This document shows positions 15,905-23,935 of a stretch of 32,455 nucleotides of DNA, piece after piece. Location: NCBI GenBank assembly GCA_017883585.1, contig JADGNG010000042.1:1-32455 (forward strand), in the 5' to 3' direction. The notes beneath the pieces were generated by a model. That model made no database searches, was not told where the DNA came from, and worked only from the letters and a program-made list of their open reading frames with translations. A program made the translations under genes and the position numbers. Source of the DNA: Candidatus Bathyarchaeota archaeon (GTDB lineage: Archaea > Thermoproteota > Bathyarchaeia > TCS64). Positions within the stretch are counted from its first letter, which is position 1. Each line of letters opens with the position of its first letter.

Positions 15905-16570
15905 AACAGCGTGAAGGCCTACACGAAGACCCTGAGCATGACGACGGGCACCCTAACCGCGTTCGCCGTCTTCATAACATTCTTCCAGGTCGCGGGCGTG
16001 AACAGCCTCAATCTCATGGTGCCGTGGAACTTCGCTGCACTCTTCCTCGGCGCCGCCCTCAGCTTCCTCGTCGCCAGCCTAACAATAGGTTCCACGGCGA
16101 AGACGGCTGAGAAGATGGTGGATGAGATCAGGAGGCAGTACCAGGAGAACCCCCTCATAATGGAGGGCAAGGAGGAGCCCGACTACGAGCGCTGCATAAA
16201 CATCAGCACCAAGAACGCCTTCAAGGAGATGGTGTAGCTCGGTGTACTCGCCGTCGTCCCACCCGTCGTTACGGGCATCCTCTTTGGGGCAGAAACCCTG
16301 GTCGCCCTCCTAATAGGTATCACCCTTACTAGCGTCTGCCTCGCCGTCTTCTTCAACAACGTCGGCGCGGCATGGGACAACGCGAAGAAGCTGATCGAGC
16401 GGGATAAGAGCAGGAAGGGGACCGAGGTGCACAAGGCTGCGGTGGTGGGCGACACCGTCGGCGACCCAATGAAGGACGTGGCGGGGCCGAGCCTAATCAT
16501 CTACATGTAGCTCGTCGGCATGACGGCGCTGCTGCTCCTCCCACTCCTCGTCGCGCGGGCAGCGGGGTAA
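15905..16570 (+). pseudogene. C-terminal remnant of membrane-bound proton/sodium pyrophosphatase
   Basis: Reading one frame through two TAG codons (16235-16237 and 16508-16510) to TAA at 16568-16570 gives the C-terminal third of an H+/Na+-pumping pyrophosphatase. Diagnostic segments are MEGKEEPDYERCINISTKNA, AAWDNAKKLIERDKSRKGTE and HKAAVVGDTVGDPMKDVAGP. The family is about 700 residues long; only about 220 codons remain, starting just after a GCGCGCGCGC tract. Apart from the stops, conservation is excellent, so inactivation looks recent. The second TAG falls where homologs usually have lysine (NILIKL-like), one base from AAG. Many intact genes here stop with TAG, so recoding is unlikely. The ORF-track entry 15911-16237 is its first piece. 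Confidence 0.85.
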
Positions 16571-16606
16571 GAGATTAATACCAGCCCCCAACATTTCTGG
16601 ATGCGC

Positions 16607-16682
16607 GCGGTTGTAGTCTAGCCTGGTAGGATACCTGCCTGCCACGCAGGAAACCCGGGTCCGAATCCCGGCGACCGCACCA
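16607..16682 (+). tRNA. tRNA-Gly (GCC anticodon), CCA encoded
   Basis: The cloverleaf folds by eye. The acceptor stem GCGGTTG pairs with CGACCGC (one G-T). The anticodon stem CCTGC/GCAGG encloses a CTGCCAC loop with anticodon GCC. The T stem CCGGG/CCCGG has loop TCCGAAT, and the D arm carries GGTAGG. Discriminator A is at 16679 and an encoded CCA at 16680-16682. No intron. It reads glycine codons GGC/GGU. It lies between the pyrophosphatase remnant and the methyltransferase. tRNA 3' ends are common integration sites, but I found no repeat of this 3' end elsewhere in the window. Confidence 0.95.
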
Positions 16683-16688
16683 ACCCTT

Positions 16689-17333
16689 CTAACCAGCCTT
16701 CTCTGCGATTAGGATCCAAGCTATGTGGTAGTGGGTCCTCGCCCCGGGGTGGGACTCCTCGTACTCGTGCTCATAGAGCTCCCTGACGTTGAGGGCGGAG
16801 AACTCGTGGCGCAGCTCCTCCTCAGTTGAGAGGTGTATGTACTTATCATCGACCCAGGTGTTTTCCTCCTCGCGGACGAGCGTGCCGACCCCATAGTGCT
16901 CCTTGTCGTGGACAGAGATGGCGTTCAGGAAGAGCGTGCCTTCGGGGGCGAGTAACCGAGCAGCGTGAACAGCGAGATCGCGTCTCCCCTGAGGGTCGAG
17001 GAGGTGGTAGAGGTTTGAGATTAGGACGGCGTCGAAGAGGCCGCGTAGGTCACGGAAGTCGGTGACCTTGAACTCCGCCTGCTTTGCAAATGCGTTCACT
17101 GAGTTCTCCTTGGAGAGGTCTATCGCCTTCTCGGAGACGTCGATGCCGAGTATCCTGAAGCCGAGGCTCTTCGCGATGTAGATGGTATCCCTGCCGTAGC
17201 CGCAGCCGATGTCGAGGACCCTGAAGGGCCTACCTTTGTGGCGTACGAGCCTCTTCGCTGCCTCGAGGGTGAGCTCGCTGGGCCTCTCCCCCCAGATCTG
17301 CCTGTTCTTAGAGTACTCGGCGTCCCAGGACAT
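16689..17333 (-). CDS. Class I SAM-dependent methyltransferase
   Basis: This 214-residue protein carries the AdoMet-binding motif VLDIGCGYGRDTIYIAKSLG (near residue 40), an acidic residue ending strand 2 (GIDVSEKAIDLS), and FKVTDFRDL followed by FDAVLISNLYHLL. The N-terminal 'W-D-x-x-Y' start and small size resemble TehB-like or Methyltransf_25-type small-molecule enzymes. The substrate is unknown. The stop is only a few bases from the tRNA 3' end on the opposite strand. Confidence 0.88.
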   Translation of the reverse strand: MSWDAEYSKNRQIWGERPSELTLEAAKRLVRHKGRPFRVLDIGCGYGRDTIYIAKSLGFRILGIDVSEKAIDLSKENSVNAFAKQAEFKVTDFRDLRGLFDAVLISNLYHLLDPQGRRDLAVHAARLLAPEGTLFLNAISVHDKEHYGVGTLVREEENTWVDDKYIHLSTEEELRHEFSALNVRELYEHEYEESHPGARTHYHIAWILIAEKAG

Positions 17334-17373
17334 CGTCGTCGCCCACCCTCAACGGGTGCACGGATTAAAGTGT

Positions 17374-17690
17374 TTATCCGCTCTCCAGGAGGTGCGTATA
17401 CTGGCGGTAGAAGAGGAGCTTGACGCCTTCGACCACGGTGAGGTAGGCGGCGACTAGGCCGGCGAGTAGTAGGTAGAAGCTCGGCGTTGGCGGCGTGAAC
17501 CCGGAGACGGCGCCGACCTGCGTGTTTTGGAGTACATATGTGGACGCCAGTATGGCGAGGCACGTCGCCACTAGATAGGTGCTGGGCTTGCTCCTCCAGA
17601 ATGGGACAGATTGAGTCTTTATCACGAAGACGACGAGGGTCTGCGTCGTGGGGACTCGAGGAACCGCACCTTAGCCTGTGACGGCTTGGT
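17374..17690 (-). pseudogene. C-terminal remnant of a P-type ATPase (MgtA-like)
   Basis: The 83-residue ORF (17374-17625) plus upstream codons reads TTQTLVVFVIKTQSVPFWRS, then SGFTPPTPSFYLLLAGLVAA and YLTVVEGVKLLFY. This is the last two to three membrane helices of a type III P-type ATPase, where 'ATQTLVIFVIRT...PFW+S+PS' is characteristic (family knowledge). Upstream, FLES sits in a different frame; the two parts join only if one base is missing near 17650. Further upstream the similarity fades within ten codons. About 100 of the usual ~850 residues remain. The P-loop, DKTGT and ATP domains are gone, so it cannot pump. Confidence 0.7.
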
Positions 17691-17708
17691 TTGGTCTATT
17701 TGTGATTA

Positions 17709-17972
17709 TTACCTATAATCATCCAGGTTTTCGTCTTTGTCCTCTTCGTCCTCTTCCTCGGTCTCTTCTTCTTCCGTCACCGTCTCAACCGCTTCGTGCT
17801 CCTTCTCGCGCTCTTCCTCGTGCTCGGCATCATGGTTTTCCTTGTCTTTCTCCGAGCAGTTGATGCATAGCTTCTCCTCAGGTGAGCCGTCGTCTTTGCA
17901 GAACTTGACGCCGCATTTACCGCATAGGTACAGCTTCTCAGCGTTTTCCCCGCAGATCCCGCATTCTGGCAT
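17709..17972 (-). CDS. Zinc-ribbon protein with acidic tail
   Basis: This 87-residue protein has eight cysteines in its first 40 residues (CGICGENAEKLYLCGKCGVKFC, then LCINC), able to bind two zinc ions in a B-box/FYVE-like or treble-clef arrangement. The rest is a charged tail, a run of Glu/Asp with a few Lys (TEEEETEEEDEEDKDENLDD), probably disordered. Such short archaeal zinc-finger proteins with acidic tails are common but uncharacterised. The tail could mimic nucleic acid or bind a basic partner (inference). It is divergent from the RNA methyltransferase gene; the shared gap is about 125 bases. Confidence 0.75.
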   Translation of the reverse strand: MPECGICGENAEKLYLCGKCGVKFCKDDGSPEEKLCINCSEKDKENHDAEHEEEREKEHEAVETVTEEEETEEEDEEDKDENLDDYR

Positions 17973-18099
17973 GTGTTAGCTATTGGAATTCCTTCACTTT
18001 AACCATCCCAAGTGTGGGTTTTTAGTTACCATCTCCGACTGTTTTCGGTTCAGGCCACTGGTTGCGGGCAGGTTATATGCCCCCGTGCAGGGTAGGTTA

Positions 18100-19458
18100 T
18101 TGATTTTCTTGAGCTTGGCTTGGACCGCTGCCTTGGAGGCTCTCAGCTGGGTCGAGCTTCAGGGGATGAACGAGGACGCCGCCCTGAGGAAGACTCTGAA
18201 GCAGCTCAGGGTCGGGGACAGGGGGATCGCGGTTGAGGCGGGCGAACTCCTCTACGCCGTGTCGGCAAGGAGGAACGCCCTCGACTGTCTCATCAACGGG
18301 GTTCTCGATCCGGGGGAAGTCGACGGCCTCGACGTTGGTCTGAGGAGCTTCCTCAGGGTTTACGCCTACATGGTGCACTACGGCGGCGGCCCTGGCGCTG
18401 AGGCTCACAGGTTCTCCGAGCACGTCAGGGGGGTCCTCGGCAGGAAGGCGTTCAAAGCCGTGGAGGAGGCCATCGACCTCATCCCCCTCCAGAGGATTCC
18501 CTGGGGGAGCCTAAGCCGCGTGGAGGCCCTGGCACACGAGAACTTCCTGCCGACCTGGTTTGTGGAGTATGTCTGCGCCACGTTCGACGAGGGAATCGCT
18601 TCTGACCTGATGTCCCCCGTTGAGACACCGAAGTATGTTCGGGTCAACACCCTCCGGGGGGGCGAGTCGCCGATCCCTGGGTTGGAGGCACTGGACTTTA
18701 GGTTCGAGGCCGTGCCGGGTATTCGCCACGCCTACCGGGTCCTTGGAAGCTCTATGGGGCTGACCGACGCCGCGCCTTACAAGGAGGGGGGTTTCATCCT
18801 GCAGGATAAGGCGAGCATGCTCGTTGGGGAGGTCGCGGCGCCGGGTCCTGGGGACGTCGTTCTGGACATCTGCGCCGCTCCGGGCGTGAAGACGAGTCAC
18901 CTCGCCCAGCTCATGGGCAACCGGGGGAGGATAGTATCGGTGGACGTCAATGCGGGGAGACTCGCATCCTGGGAGCGGCTGATGGGGAGGTTGGGCGTGA
19001 CCATAGCGGAGCCCGTTCTCGGGGACGCGTCGAAGGCCGACGGGCTCCCGGATGTGGCAGCCGACCTGGTCCTGCTGGACCCACCGTGCTCGGGGACGGG
19101 CACATTCAACGGCATCCCATCTACGAAGTGGAGGGTGACGCGTGCCTCAATCGATGAGTACGCGGCCCTCCAGGGGAGGCTCATCGAGAACGCGGCGGCA
19201 CACGTGAAGCCGGGCGGGGCGCTCGTCTACAGCACCTGCAGCGTCACGGTGGAGGAGAACGAGGGGGTCGTGGTGGGCTTCCTCGGGGGGCACCCCGCGT
19301 TTAGGCTCGTAGAGGCGACGCCGAGGCTCGGGGCGCCGGGGCTGCGCGGCCTCGTCGAGGCGCAGAGGCTCATCCCGAAGAGGCACGCCTGCGAGGGCTT
19401 CTTCATAGCCAGGCTTGTGGCGGATTCCCCTACCAGTGGGGCTCCTCGTTCACCTTGA
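18100..19458 (+). CDS. NOP2/Sun (RsmB)-family RNA m5C methyltransferase
   Basis: The enzyme methylates cytosine C5 in rRNA or tRNA using AdoMet. It has an N-terminal helical NusB-like part followed by the methyltransferase core: DICAAPGVKTSHLAQL (AdoMet loop), DPPCSGTGTFNG (TCS-type cysteine that releases product) and STCSVTVEENEGVV (nucleophilic cysteine). The open frame extends to 17983, but residues before FLSLAWTAALEALSW look non-coding. A TATATG element at 18074-18079 is followed about 25 bases later by TTG 18100, so I take that as a leaderless start (about 452 residues). The last 29 bases overlap the 3' end of the convergent GH116 gene. RNA target not determined. Confidence 0.85.
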   Translation: MIFLSLAWTAALEALSWVELQGMNEDAALRKTLKQLRVGDRGIAVEAGELLYAVSARRNALDCLINGVLDPGEVDGLDVGLRSFLRVYAYMVHYGGGPGAEAHRFSEHVRGVLGRKAFKAVEEAIDLIPLQRIPWGSLSRVEALAHENFLPTWFVEYVCATFDEGIASDLMSPVETPKYVRVNTLRGGESPIPGLEALDFRFEAVPGIRHAYRVLGSSMGLTDAAPYKEGGFILQDKASMLVGEVAAPGPGDVVLDICAAPGVKTSHLAQLMGNRGRIVSVDVNAGRLASWERLMGRLGVTIAEPVLGDASKADGLPDVAADLVLLDPPCSGTGTFNGIPSTKWRVTRASIDEYAALQGRLIENAAAHVKPGGALVYSTCSVTVEENEGVVVGFLGGHPAFRLVEATPRLGAPGLRGLVEAQRLIPKRHACEGFFIARLVADSPTSGAPRSP

Positions 19459-21877
19459 CGCCGCGGAGGTTGCCGTGGATCACCTCGACACTGTGGGTGA
19501 GGTTGCCGTTAGCGTCCCTCTTCTGGGTGTATGTACCCCAGGCGGTGCCGGTGCTCCAGAAGCAGCGGAAGTCGTCCCCGTTAATCCGGGGGGTGAAGCT
19601 GATCCTCTTCTCCGCCATGTCGCACTGGTAGCCGCTGAGGGCAAGTATAAGACCCCAGCTGGACATGCTTCGGGCGTAGTGGTGGCCGCACTCGAACTCG
19701 TCCCAAGGGTTTCGTCTCACCCCGTCATGGCGGTCCCGGACGGCCTTCACGATGGCCAGCCCCTCGTCGAGTAACCCTTCCCAGATGAGGTGGGCGGCGA
19801 CTTGGTACTCTATCCCCGTCCACACCTCGTGGCTGTATGGGAATGGTATCCTTGGCCTCCCCCCGTTGGGCCAGGTGCAGAGTAGGAGCCCCGCCTCATC
19901 GTTGAGGGCGTATGTTCGCTGGCAGTTGTCGTGGTGGGAGAAGTCTGTGAGTAGGTTGTGGGAGTAGACAGCGCCGATGGCTTTCTTCACCCTCCGGGGT
20001 GGGAGGAGGTAGCCGAGGCCGGCGAGGTGGGCGTTTAGCTGCCCGAGAAGCTGGTCGGCTAGGCAGCCGACGCCGTGCTGGTACTTGTGCGCGTTTACGT
20101 CTGGGAGGCGCTGCTCGTAGTACTCCCCGTTCCAGAGTGTCCTGTCGAGGCGCCTGCCCCCCTTACCGTAGAGCCTGCTGTAGCGGTCAGCGGCCTCGTA
20201 GTCACCCGCGGCCTCCGCCATCTTCGTTGCTGCCCTGAGGGCTGCGATGTAGATGACGCCGGAGAGGGGGTTGGGGCCGTAAAACTGTATGTCGTAGGTG
20301 TTATGCTGGCGCCCGTCTGTGACACCGTCCTCGTCGGGGTCCCACGTCCTTATAGAATAGTCCATCGAGAGCTTGACCCTGGGCCAGAGGCCCGCCATCC
20401 ACGCGGTGTCCCCGCTTAACTTCCACTCGCGGTAGACGCGGGTAATGCTGCCGAGTTGGCCGTCACTCGCGGCCTCCGTTGTGTCGGAGTTTATGGTGCC
20501 TGGGAAGGCGTTCCTGGCGCGAAAGTTCATCTCCCCATCTGGTTGGGTCTCGCTGCGGAACTCCACCTCCCTCATGCTCCTCTCAAGCGTGGGGAAGAGA
20601 TAGGCGAGTGTCTGCTCGTAGTTCCAGACGTGTGTGCAGCTGCCGCTACAGCAGCCGGCGTCGTCGAAGCAGCCCTCGTATGCGAGGAATGTACCGTCCT
20701 CGAGCCAGAAGCAGGTGTTGCTGCGGAGGGCAGTGATGTTTGCGGAGGCGGCGTCGAGAACGTGGGCGGGGAGTGTGCTGCCGAATAGGGCGTCGTGGAA
20801 GGCGTGGGTCATGCTCTCGAGGTGGTTCCAGGTGTCGACTACGTAGCGGGTGACCTCCCACGCGTCATCAAAGCGTGCCGCGTAGCGGTTGCGGACGGTA
20901 CCCTGCCCGCAGTCGCCGCCGCGGGCGCATAGGCGCTGATCCCAGTGTCGGACCCTGTTGGGGAAGTGCCATGAGAGTATGAATCGGAACCGCTTCTCCT
21001 CACCGGAGGCGATCTCCTCGGTGGCACCGATGCTGGCGACGTCCGTCTTGCCCTCCTCGCTTTGCTCCGAGTAGCAGTGTGGGGTGAGCCGTCCGTCTTG
21101 GAGGTCGTCCCAGTACTCGCGGAGGGGATCCCACCAGCCGCTTCGGAGCCAGTGAGGCTTAGCGGTGGTGCGCATATTGGTGGTTGCGAGGGCGAGGCTG
21201 CCGTGCAGGATGTCGTCCTCCGGGTGCTTCCGGGACCAGAAGTAGACGCCGGTTAAGCCGTTCTCGCTCCGCAGCTCGTCGACGTTGCCCCCGAATCCCT
21301 GCGTTTTCAGGGCGCCGAACTGGTCGACGCCGGTGAAGCCGACGGCGTTCGTGAGGCTGCCGACCACTGTGACCTCGATGGGTGTCGTTCCCGTGTTCCT
21401 GATGGTGTAGGTGAGGACAGCGGTGGGGAGACCGGAGTCGTCGGGCTCGTGGGGGATGAGCGGCGTATAAGCCTCGAGTGTCACCTTGAGGGGGAGCTCA
21501 TCATCCCAGAGGTCGACCCAGAGGAGGGGATACTCTCCACGCATCTCGCTATGGGCGAACCTGGGGAGACCCGCTGTGGTGCTGGGATGGAAGCCATGGC
21601 TCTCAGCGTAGGGGGGCTGCAGGCGGGACTCGAGCACACGTGTCTCCACCTTGTTCCCTTCCTTTATGGCGACGCTGAAGAAGCCGTAAGGCATCCTCTG
21701 TCCCTTCGCGGACCTGTTAAAGATCTCCCAGTCGCGCAGCTCACCGCGCGCCCCGACGCTGATGTTGCCGGTGCCTATGCCGCCGAGGAGGAACGCGGCC
21801 TGCGTTGCCTCGGGGTCGTAGCTGCGTTGGGGGCCGATCATCCTCAGCTTCTTCCTTGGATAAGGTAACCTCGCCAT
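19430..21877 (-). CDS. GH116-family glycoside hydrolase (GBA2-like beta-glucosidase/xylosidase)
   Basis: This 815-residue protein is related to non-lysosomal glucosylceramidase (GBA2) and archaeal/bacterial GH116 beta-glucosidases. The N-terminal beta-sandwich opens with FLLGGIGTGNISVGARGELR, where the GG-x-GTG motif is typical. The C-terminal (alpha/alpha)6 barrel contains CTHVWNYEQTLAYLFPTLER, NSDTTEAASDGQLGSITRVY and RQHNTYDIQFYGPN. By family analogy the nucleophile is a glutamate and the acid/base an aspartate; Glu of WNYEQ and Asp of NTYD are candidates, not proven. No signal peptide, so intracellular. It is divergent from a DapA-family aldolase across an 85-base gap holding an inverted repeat, suggesting joint control of glycoside/sugar breakdown. 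Confidence 0.9.
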   Translation of the reverse strand: MARLPYPRKKLRMIGPQRSYDPEATQAAFLLGGIGTGNISVGARGELRDWEIFNRSAKGQRMPYGFFSVAIKEGNKVETRVLESRLQPPYAESHGFHPSTTAGLPRFAHSEMRGEYPLLWVDLWDDELPLKVTLEAYTPLIPHEPDDSGLPTAVLTYTIRNTGTTPIEVTVVGSLTNAVGFTGVDQFGALKTQGFGGNVDELRSENGLTGVYFWSRKHPEDDILHGSLALATTNMRTTAKPHWLRSGWWDPLREYWDDLQDGRLTPHCYSEQSEEGKTDVASIGATEEIASGEEKRFRFILSWHFPNRVRHWDQRLCARGGDCGQGTVRNRYAARFDDAWEVTRYVVDTWNHLESMTHAFHDALFGSTLPAHVLDAASANITALRSNTCFWLEDGTFLAYEGCFDDAGCCSGSCTHVWNYEQTLAYLFPTLERSMREVEFRSETQPDGEMNFRARNAFPGTINSDTTEAASDGQLGSITRVYREWKLSGDTAWMAGLWPRVKLSMDYSIRTWDPDEDGVTDGRQHNTYDIQFYGPNPLSGVIYIAALRAATKMAEAAGDYEAADRYSRLYGKGGRRLDRTLWNGEYYEQRLPDVNAHKYQHGVGCLADQLLGQLNAHLAGLGYLLPPRRVKKAIGAVYSHNLLTDFSHHDNCQRTYALNDEAGLLLCTWPNGGRPRIPFPYSHEVWTGIEYQVAAHLIWEGLLDEGLAIVKAVRDRHDGVRRNPWDEFECGHHYARSMSSWGLILALSGYQCDMAEKRISFTPRINGDDFRCFWSTGTAWGTYTQKRDANGNLTHSVEVIHGNLRGVKVNEEPHW

Positions 21878-21925
21878 GGAACCACTGAGAAAAGCTCCGT
21901 TGAATGTTTAGAAAACACTTGCCGT

Positions 21926-21951
21926 GGTAACCGTTAAGACAAATGGTTACC
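21926..21951. promoter_or_regulatory. GGTAACC...GGTTACC inverted repeat between divergent sugar genes
   Basis: GGTAACC (21926-21932) and its reverse complement GGTTACC (21945-21951) are separated by 12 bases, centres 19 bases apart. The repeat lies in the 85-base gap between the GH116 gene and the aldolase gene, directly upstream of the aldolase start. A sugar-responsive dimeric repressor controlling both genes is a plausible reading. Confidence 0.5.
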
Positions 21952-21962
21952 CTCATTTAATT

Positions 21963-22904
21963 ATGGTCAAGCCTGATTGGGCTGGGGTCTACCCCGCCCT
22001 CTGCACCGTGACGGACACGAAGGGCGACCTCGACGTGGCGGGGATGCGCGCGCAGGTCGAGGCAAACATCGAGTGGGGGGCGGAAGGCGTCTGTCCGGGG
22101 ATAATCGCGGGGGAGTTCTTCAAGTTCAGCGAGGAGGAGCGGATGGACATCCTCGACGCAACGGTGGAGGCGGCGGACGGGCGCGTGCCAGTACTCTTCG
22201 GCGTGAGCCACAGTGGGACGGAGCTGGCGATCCGCCTTGCAAAGCATGCTGAGGACAGAGGCGCCGACGGCGTCATCGCCATGGTCCCCTACTTCAGCCA
22301 CACGCCGAGCAAGGCGATCGTGGTGAAGCACATAGGTGCCATCTGCGAGGCCACGAGCCTACCCGTCATGCTCCAGGACGCGGAGGACGCCACGGGAATA
22401 CACATCTGCCCCACAACCTATCTCGACCTCGCCGACGAGCACAGCAACCTCGCAAGTATAAAGCTGGAGGGGCCGGGGACGCTGGACAAGCTCCGGGACA
22501 TAAACCGTCTGATGCCGGGGCGCGTCTCCGTCTTCGGGGGGATGGCGGCGAAGCTCATCTTAAAGGAGGCGGAGCTGGGCGCCGACGGCACGATACCCAG
22601 CGGGTGCCTCACGGACCTCATAAAGCAGATCTGGACGCCGGCGAAGAAGGGCAACTGGAAGAGAGCGGAGGCAGCCTATGCGAAGTACAAGCCGTGGGTC
22701 GACCTATTCCACGGCAGCCCAGGGGCCACCGCCGAGATCGAGAAGGAAACCCTCAAGAGACGCGGCGTAATCCTCACGGCGACGAGCAGGAGCCCGAAGG
22801 TCCCTCTTAGTGAGGAGGGGAGGCAGCGCCTCGCCGAGATACTCGGGGAGCTGAAGATGCCTAGGGCAAGCCCGAGAGTCGAAGCGTGCCTTAGCGGGAA
22901 TTGA
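21963..22904 (+). CDS. DapA/NAL-family class I aldolase
   Basis: This TIM-barrel enzyme of about 313 residues belongs to the dihydrodipicolinate synthase / N-acetylneuraminate lyase / 2-keto-3-deoxy-sugar aldolase family. The Schiff-base lysine is in NLASIKLEGPG. Earlier strands give YPALCTVTDTKGDLD and GVSHSGTELAIRLAKHA; the GTTGE-like loop reads GIIAGEFFKFSEEER instead, unlike true DapA. So it is probably not the lysine enzyme; a keto-sugar-acid aldolase or dehydratase fits better beside a glycosidase and a Gfo/Idh/MocA dehydrogenase (inference). The open frame reaches 21924, but that stretch holds the inverted repeat, and ATG 21963 opens the conserved part. It contains one GCGCGCGC run inside an intact reading frame. 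Confidence 0.82.
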   Translation: MVKPDWAGVYPALCTVTDTKGDLDVAGMRAQVEANIEWGAEGVCPGIIAGEFFKFSEEERMDILDATVEAADGRVPVLFGVSHSGTELAIRLAKHAEDRGADGVIAMVPYFSHTPSKAIVVKHIGAICEATSLPVMLQDAEDATGIHICPTTYLDLADEHSNLASIKLEGPGTLDKLRDINRLMPGRVSVFGGMAAKLILKEAELGADGTIPSGCLTDLIKQIWTPAKKGNWKRAEAAYAKYKPWVDLFHGSPGATAEIEKETLKRRGVILTATSRSPKVPLSEEGRQRLAEILGELKMPRASPRVEACLSGN

Positions 22905-22918
22905 TGTCGGCCAAGAAC

Positions 22919-22946
22919 GTTATTAAAAATAACCCTTTTTAATAAC
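22919..22946. promoter_or_regulatory. 11-base-arm inverted repeat upstream of the zinc importer
   Basis: GTTATTAAAAA (22919-22929) and TTTTTAATAAC (22936-22946) are exact reverse complements separated by TAACCC. More ATTAATAAC-like words follow to about 22980, where CATTAATAAG sits 23 bases before the znuA ATG and probably is the TATA box. The layout suits a metal-responsive repressor (Zur, DtxR or NikR type) that shuts the importer when metal is plentiful. It could instead include the terminator of the aldolase gene. Confidence 0.55.
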
Positions 22947-23002
22947 AATAATTAATAACATTATCCAAATCATTAATAAGTTGGGCTGCTGACCGCTTAA
23001 CC

Positions 23003-23935
23003 ATGAGGCTGAGGGTCGCCGCAATACTTCTTTTTGTTGTCATCGCCGTCGTCGCAGTCTCCGGGTACGCCCTCCTATCGGCAGAGCAGCCGCAGCCCCC
23101 GAAGAGTGGCCTCACTGTGCTGGCCACGTTCTACCCGCTCTACGACTTCGCCTCGAACGTGGCAGGGAACAGAGCGAGAGTGTCCATACTCGTCCCGGGC
23201 TCGGTTGACATTCATAACTTCGAGCCGACGCCGTCGGACATCGAGAAGGTGGCGACGGCAGACGTGCTCATAATAAACGGGGCGGGACTCGAGCCCTGGG
23301 TGCCCCAGCTTCTCGCCGCGATAGACAGGCCGAACTTGAAGGTTGCAGACACGAGTCAGGGCGTAGCTCTTCTCGATGTACCCTCCGATTTCCAGAGGCA
23401 GGGGAGGAGCATCGACCCCCACATATGGCTCGACCCGGCTCGAGCCAGGCAGCAGGTGGAGAATATAGTACAGGCCATGATGAGGGCTGACCCGGAGAAC
23501 GCAGCCTACTACCGGGCGAACGCTGACGCCTACGAAGTAAAGCTGAGCGCCCTCGACGCGGAGATAGGGGGGATGGTCGCCAAGGCGAAGACGAGGTACT
23601 TCGTCACCTTCCACGAGGCCTTCGCCTACTTCGCGGACCGCTACAACCTCACCCAGATACCCATCCAGGGCCCCTTCCAGGAGGAGCCGACGCCGAGCGA
23701 CATCCAGAGCGTCGTCTCAGCGATCAGGCAGTATCACCTCCGGTACGTTGGTTACGAGTCTCTGGAGAACCAGGCCATCCCCGAGGCGGTTAGCGGGCAG
23801 ACGAACGCTACCCTGATCATCATGGACCCCATTGAGGGGCTGACGCCCGCCGACCTCGCGGCGGGGAGGGGTTACATCGCCCTCATGCGAGAAGATGCAC
23901 AGAACATAGCGGTGGCACTAAACAATGTCGGATAA
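23003..23935 (+). CDS. znuA: Zinc/manganese ABC transporter, substrate-binding protein
   Basis: This 310-residue cluster A-I (ZnuA/PsaA/TroA) metal-binding protein captures Zn2+ or Mn2+ outside the membrane. A signal/anchor helix (AAILLFVVIAVVAVSGYALL) is followed directly by the mature domain; no lipobox cysteine is seen, so the helix may stay as anchor. Expected metal ligands are His71 (DIHNFEPTPSD), His140 (DPHIWLDP) and His204 (TFHEAFAYFADRY), plus a late acidic residue. The His-rich loop of many zinc-specific members is absent, so Mn2+ is not excluded. It begins a three-gene overlapping operon. The ATG has a TATA-like box 23 bases upstream and no ribosome site. Confidence 0.9.
   Translation: MRLRVAAILLFVVIAVVAVSGYALLSAEQPQPPKSGLTVLATFYPLYDFASNVAGNRARVSILVPGSVDIHNFEPTPSDIEKVATADVLIINGAGLEPWVPQLLAAIDRPNLKVADTSQGVALLDVPSDFQRQGRSIDPHIWLDPARARQQVENIVQAMMRADPENAAYYRANADAYEVKLSALDAEIGGMVAKAKTRYFVTFHEAFAYFADRYNLTQIPIQGPFQEEPTPSDIQSVVSAIRQYHLRYVGYESLENQAIPEAVSGQTNATLIIMDPIEGLTPADLAAGRGYIALMREDAQNIAVALNNVG

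Noticed and set aside
15905-16570. TAG read as pyrrolysine or another amino acid genome-wide
   Set aside because: Many intact genes here end in TAG (carS, the SDR, the ferritin-like gene, the antiporter, speD, the first redox copy), so TAG works as a stop. No pyl genes are in the window.
16607-17333. tRNA-Gly 3' end as integration site of a genomic island
   Set aside because: No integrase gene and no repeat of the tRNA 3' sequence were found within the window.
20075-20419. Many 60-180 residue ORFs opposite the GH116, antiporter and pyrophosphatase regions
   Set aside because: They are antisense shadows of GC-rich genes: low-complexity Arg/Pro/Ala-rich or Val/Glu-rich, without domain patterns.
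22046-22053. GCGCGCGC in the aldolase gene as another breakpoint
   Set aside because: The reading frame is intact on both sides and encodes normal conserved residues. The same holds for the shorter GCGCGC words at 10301, 14734 and 21745.
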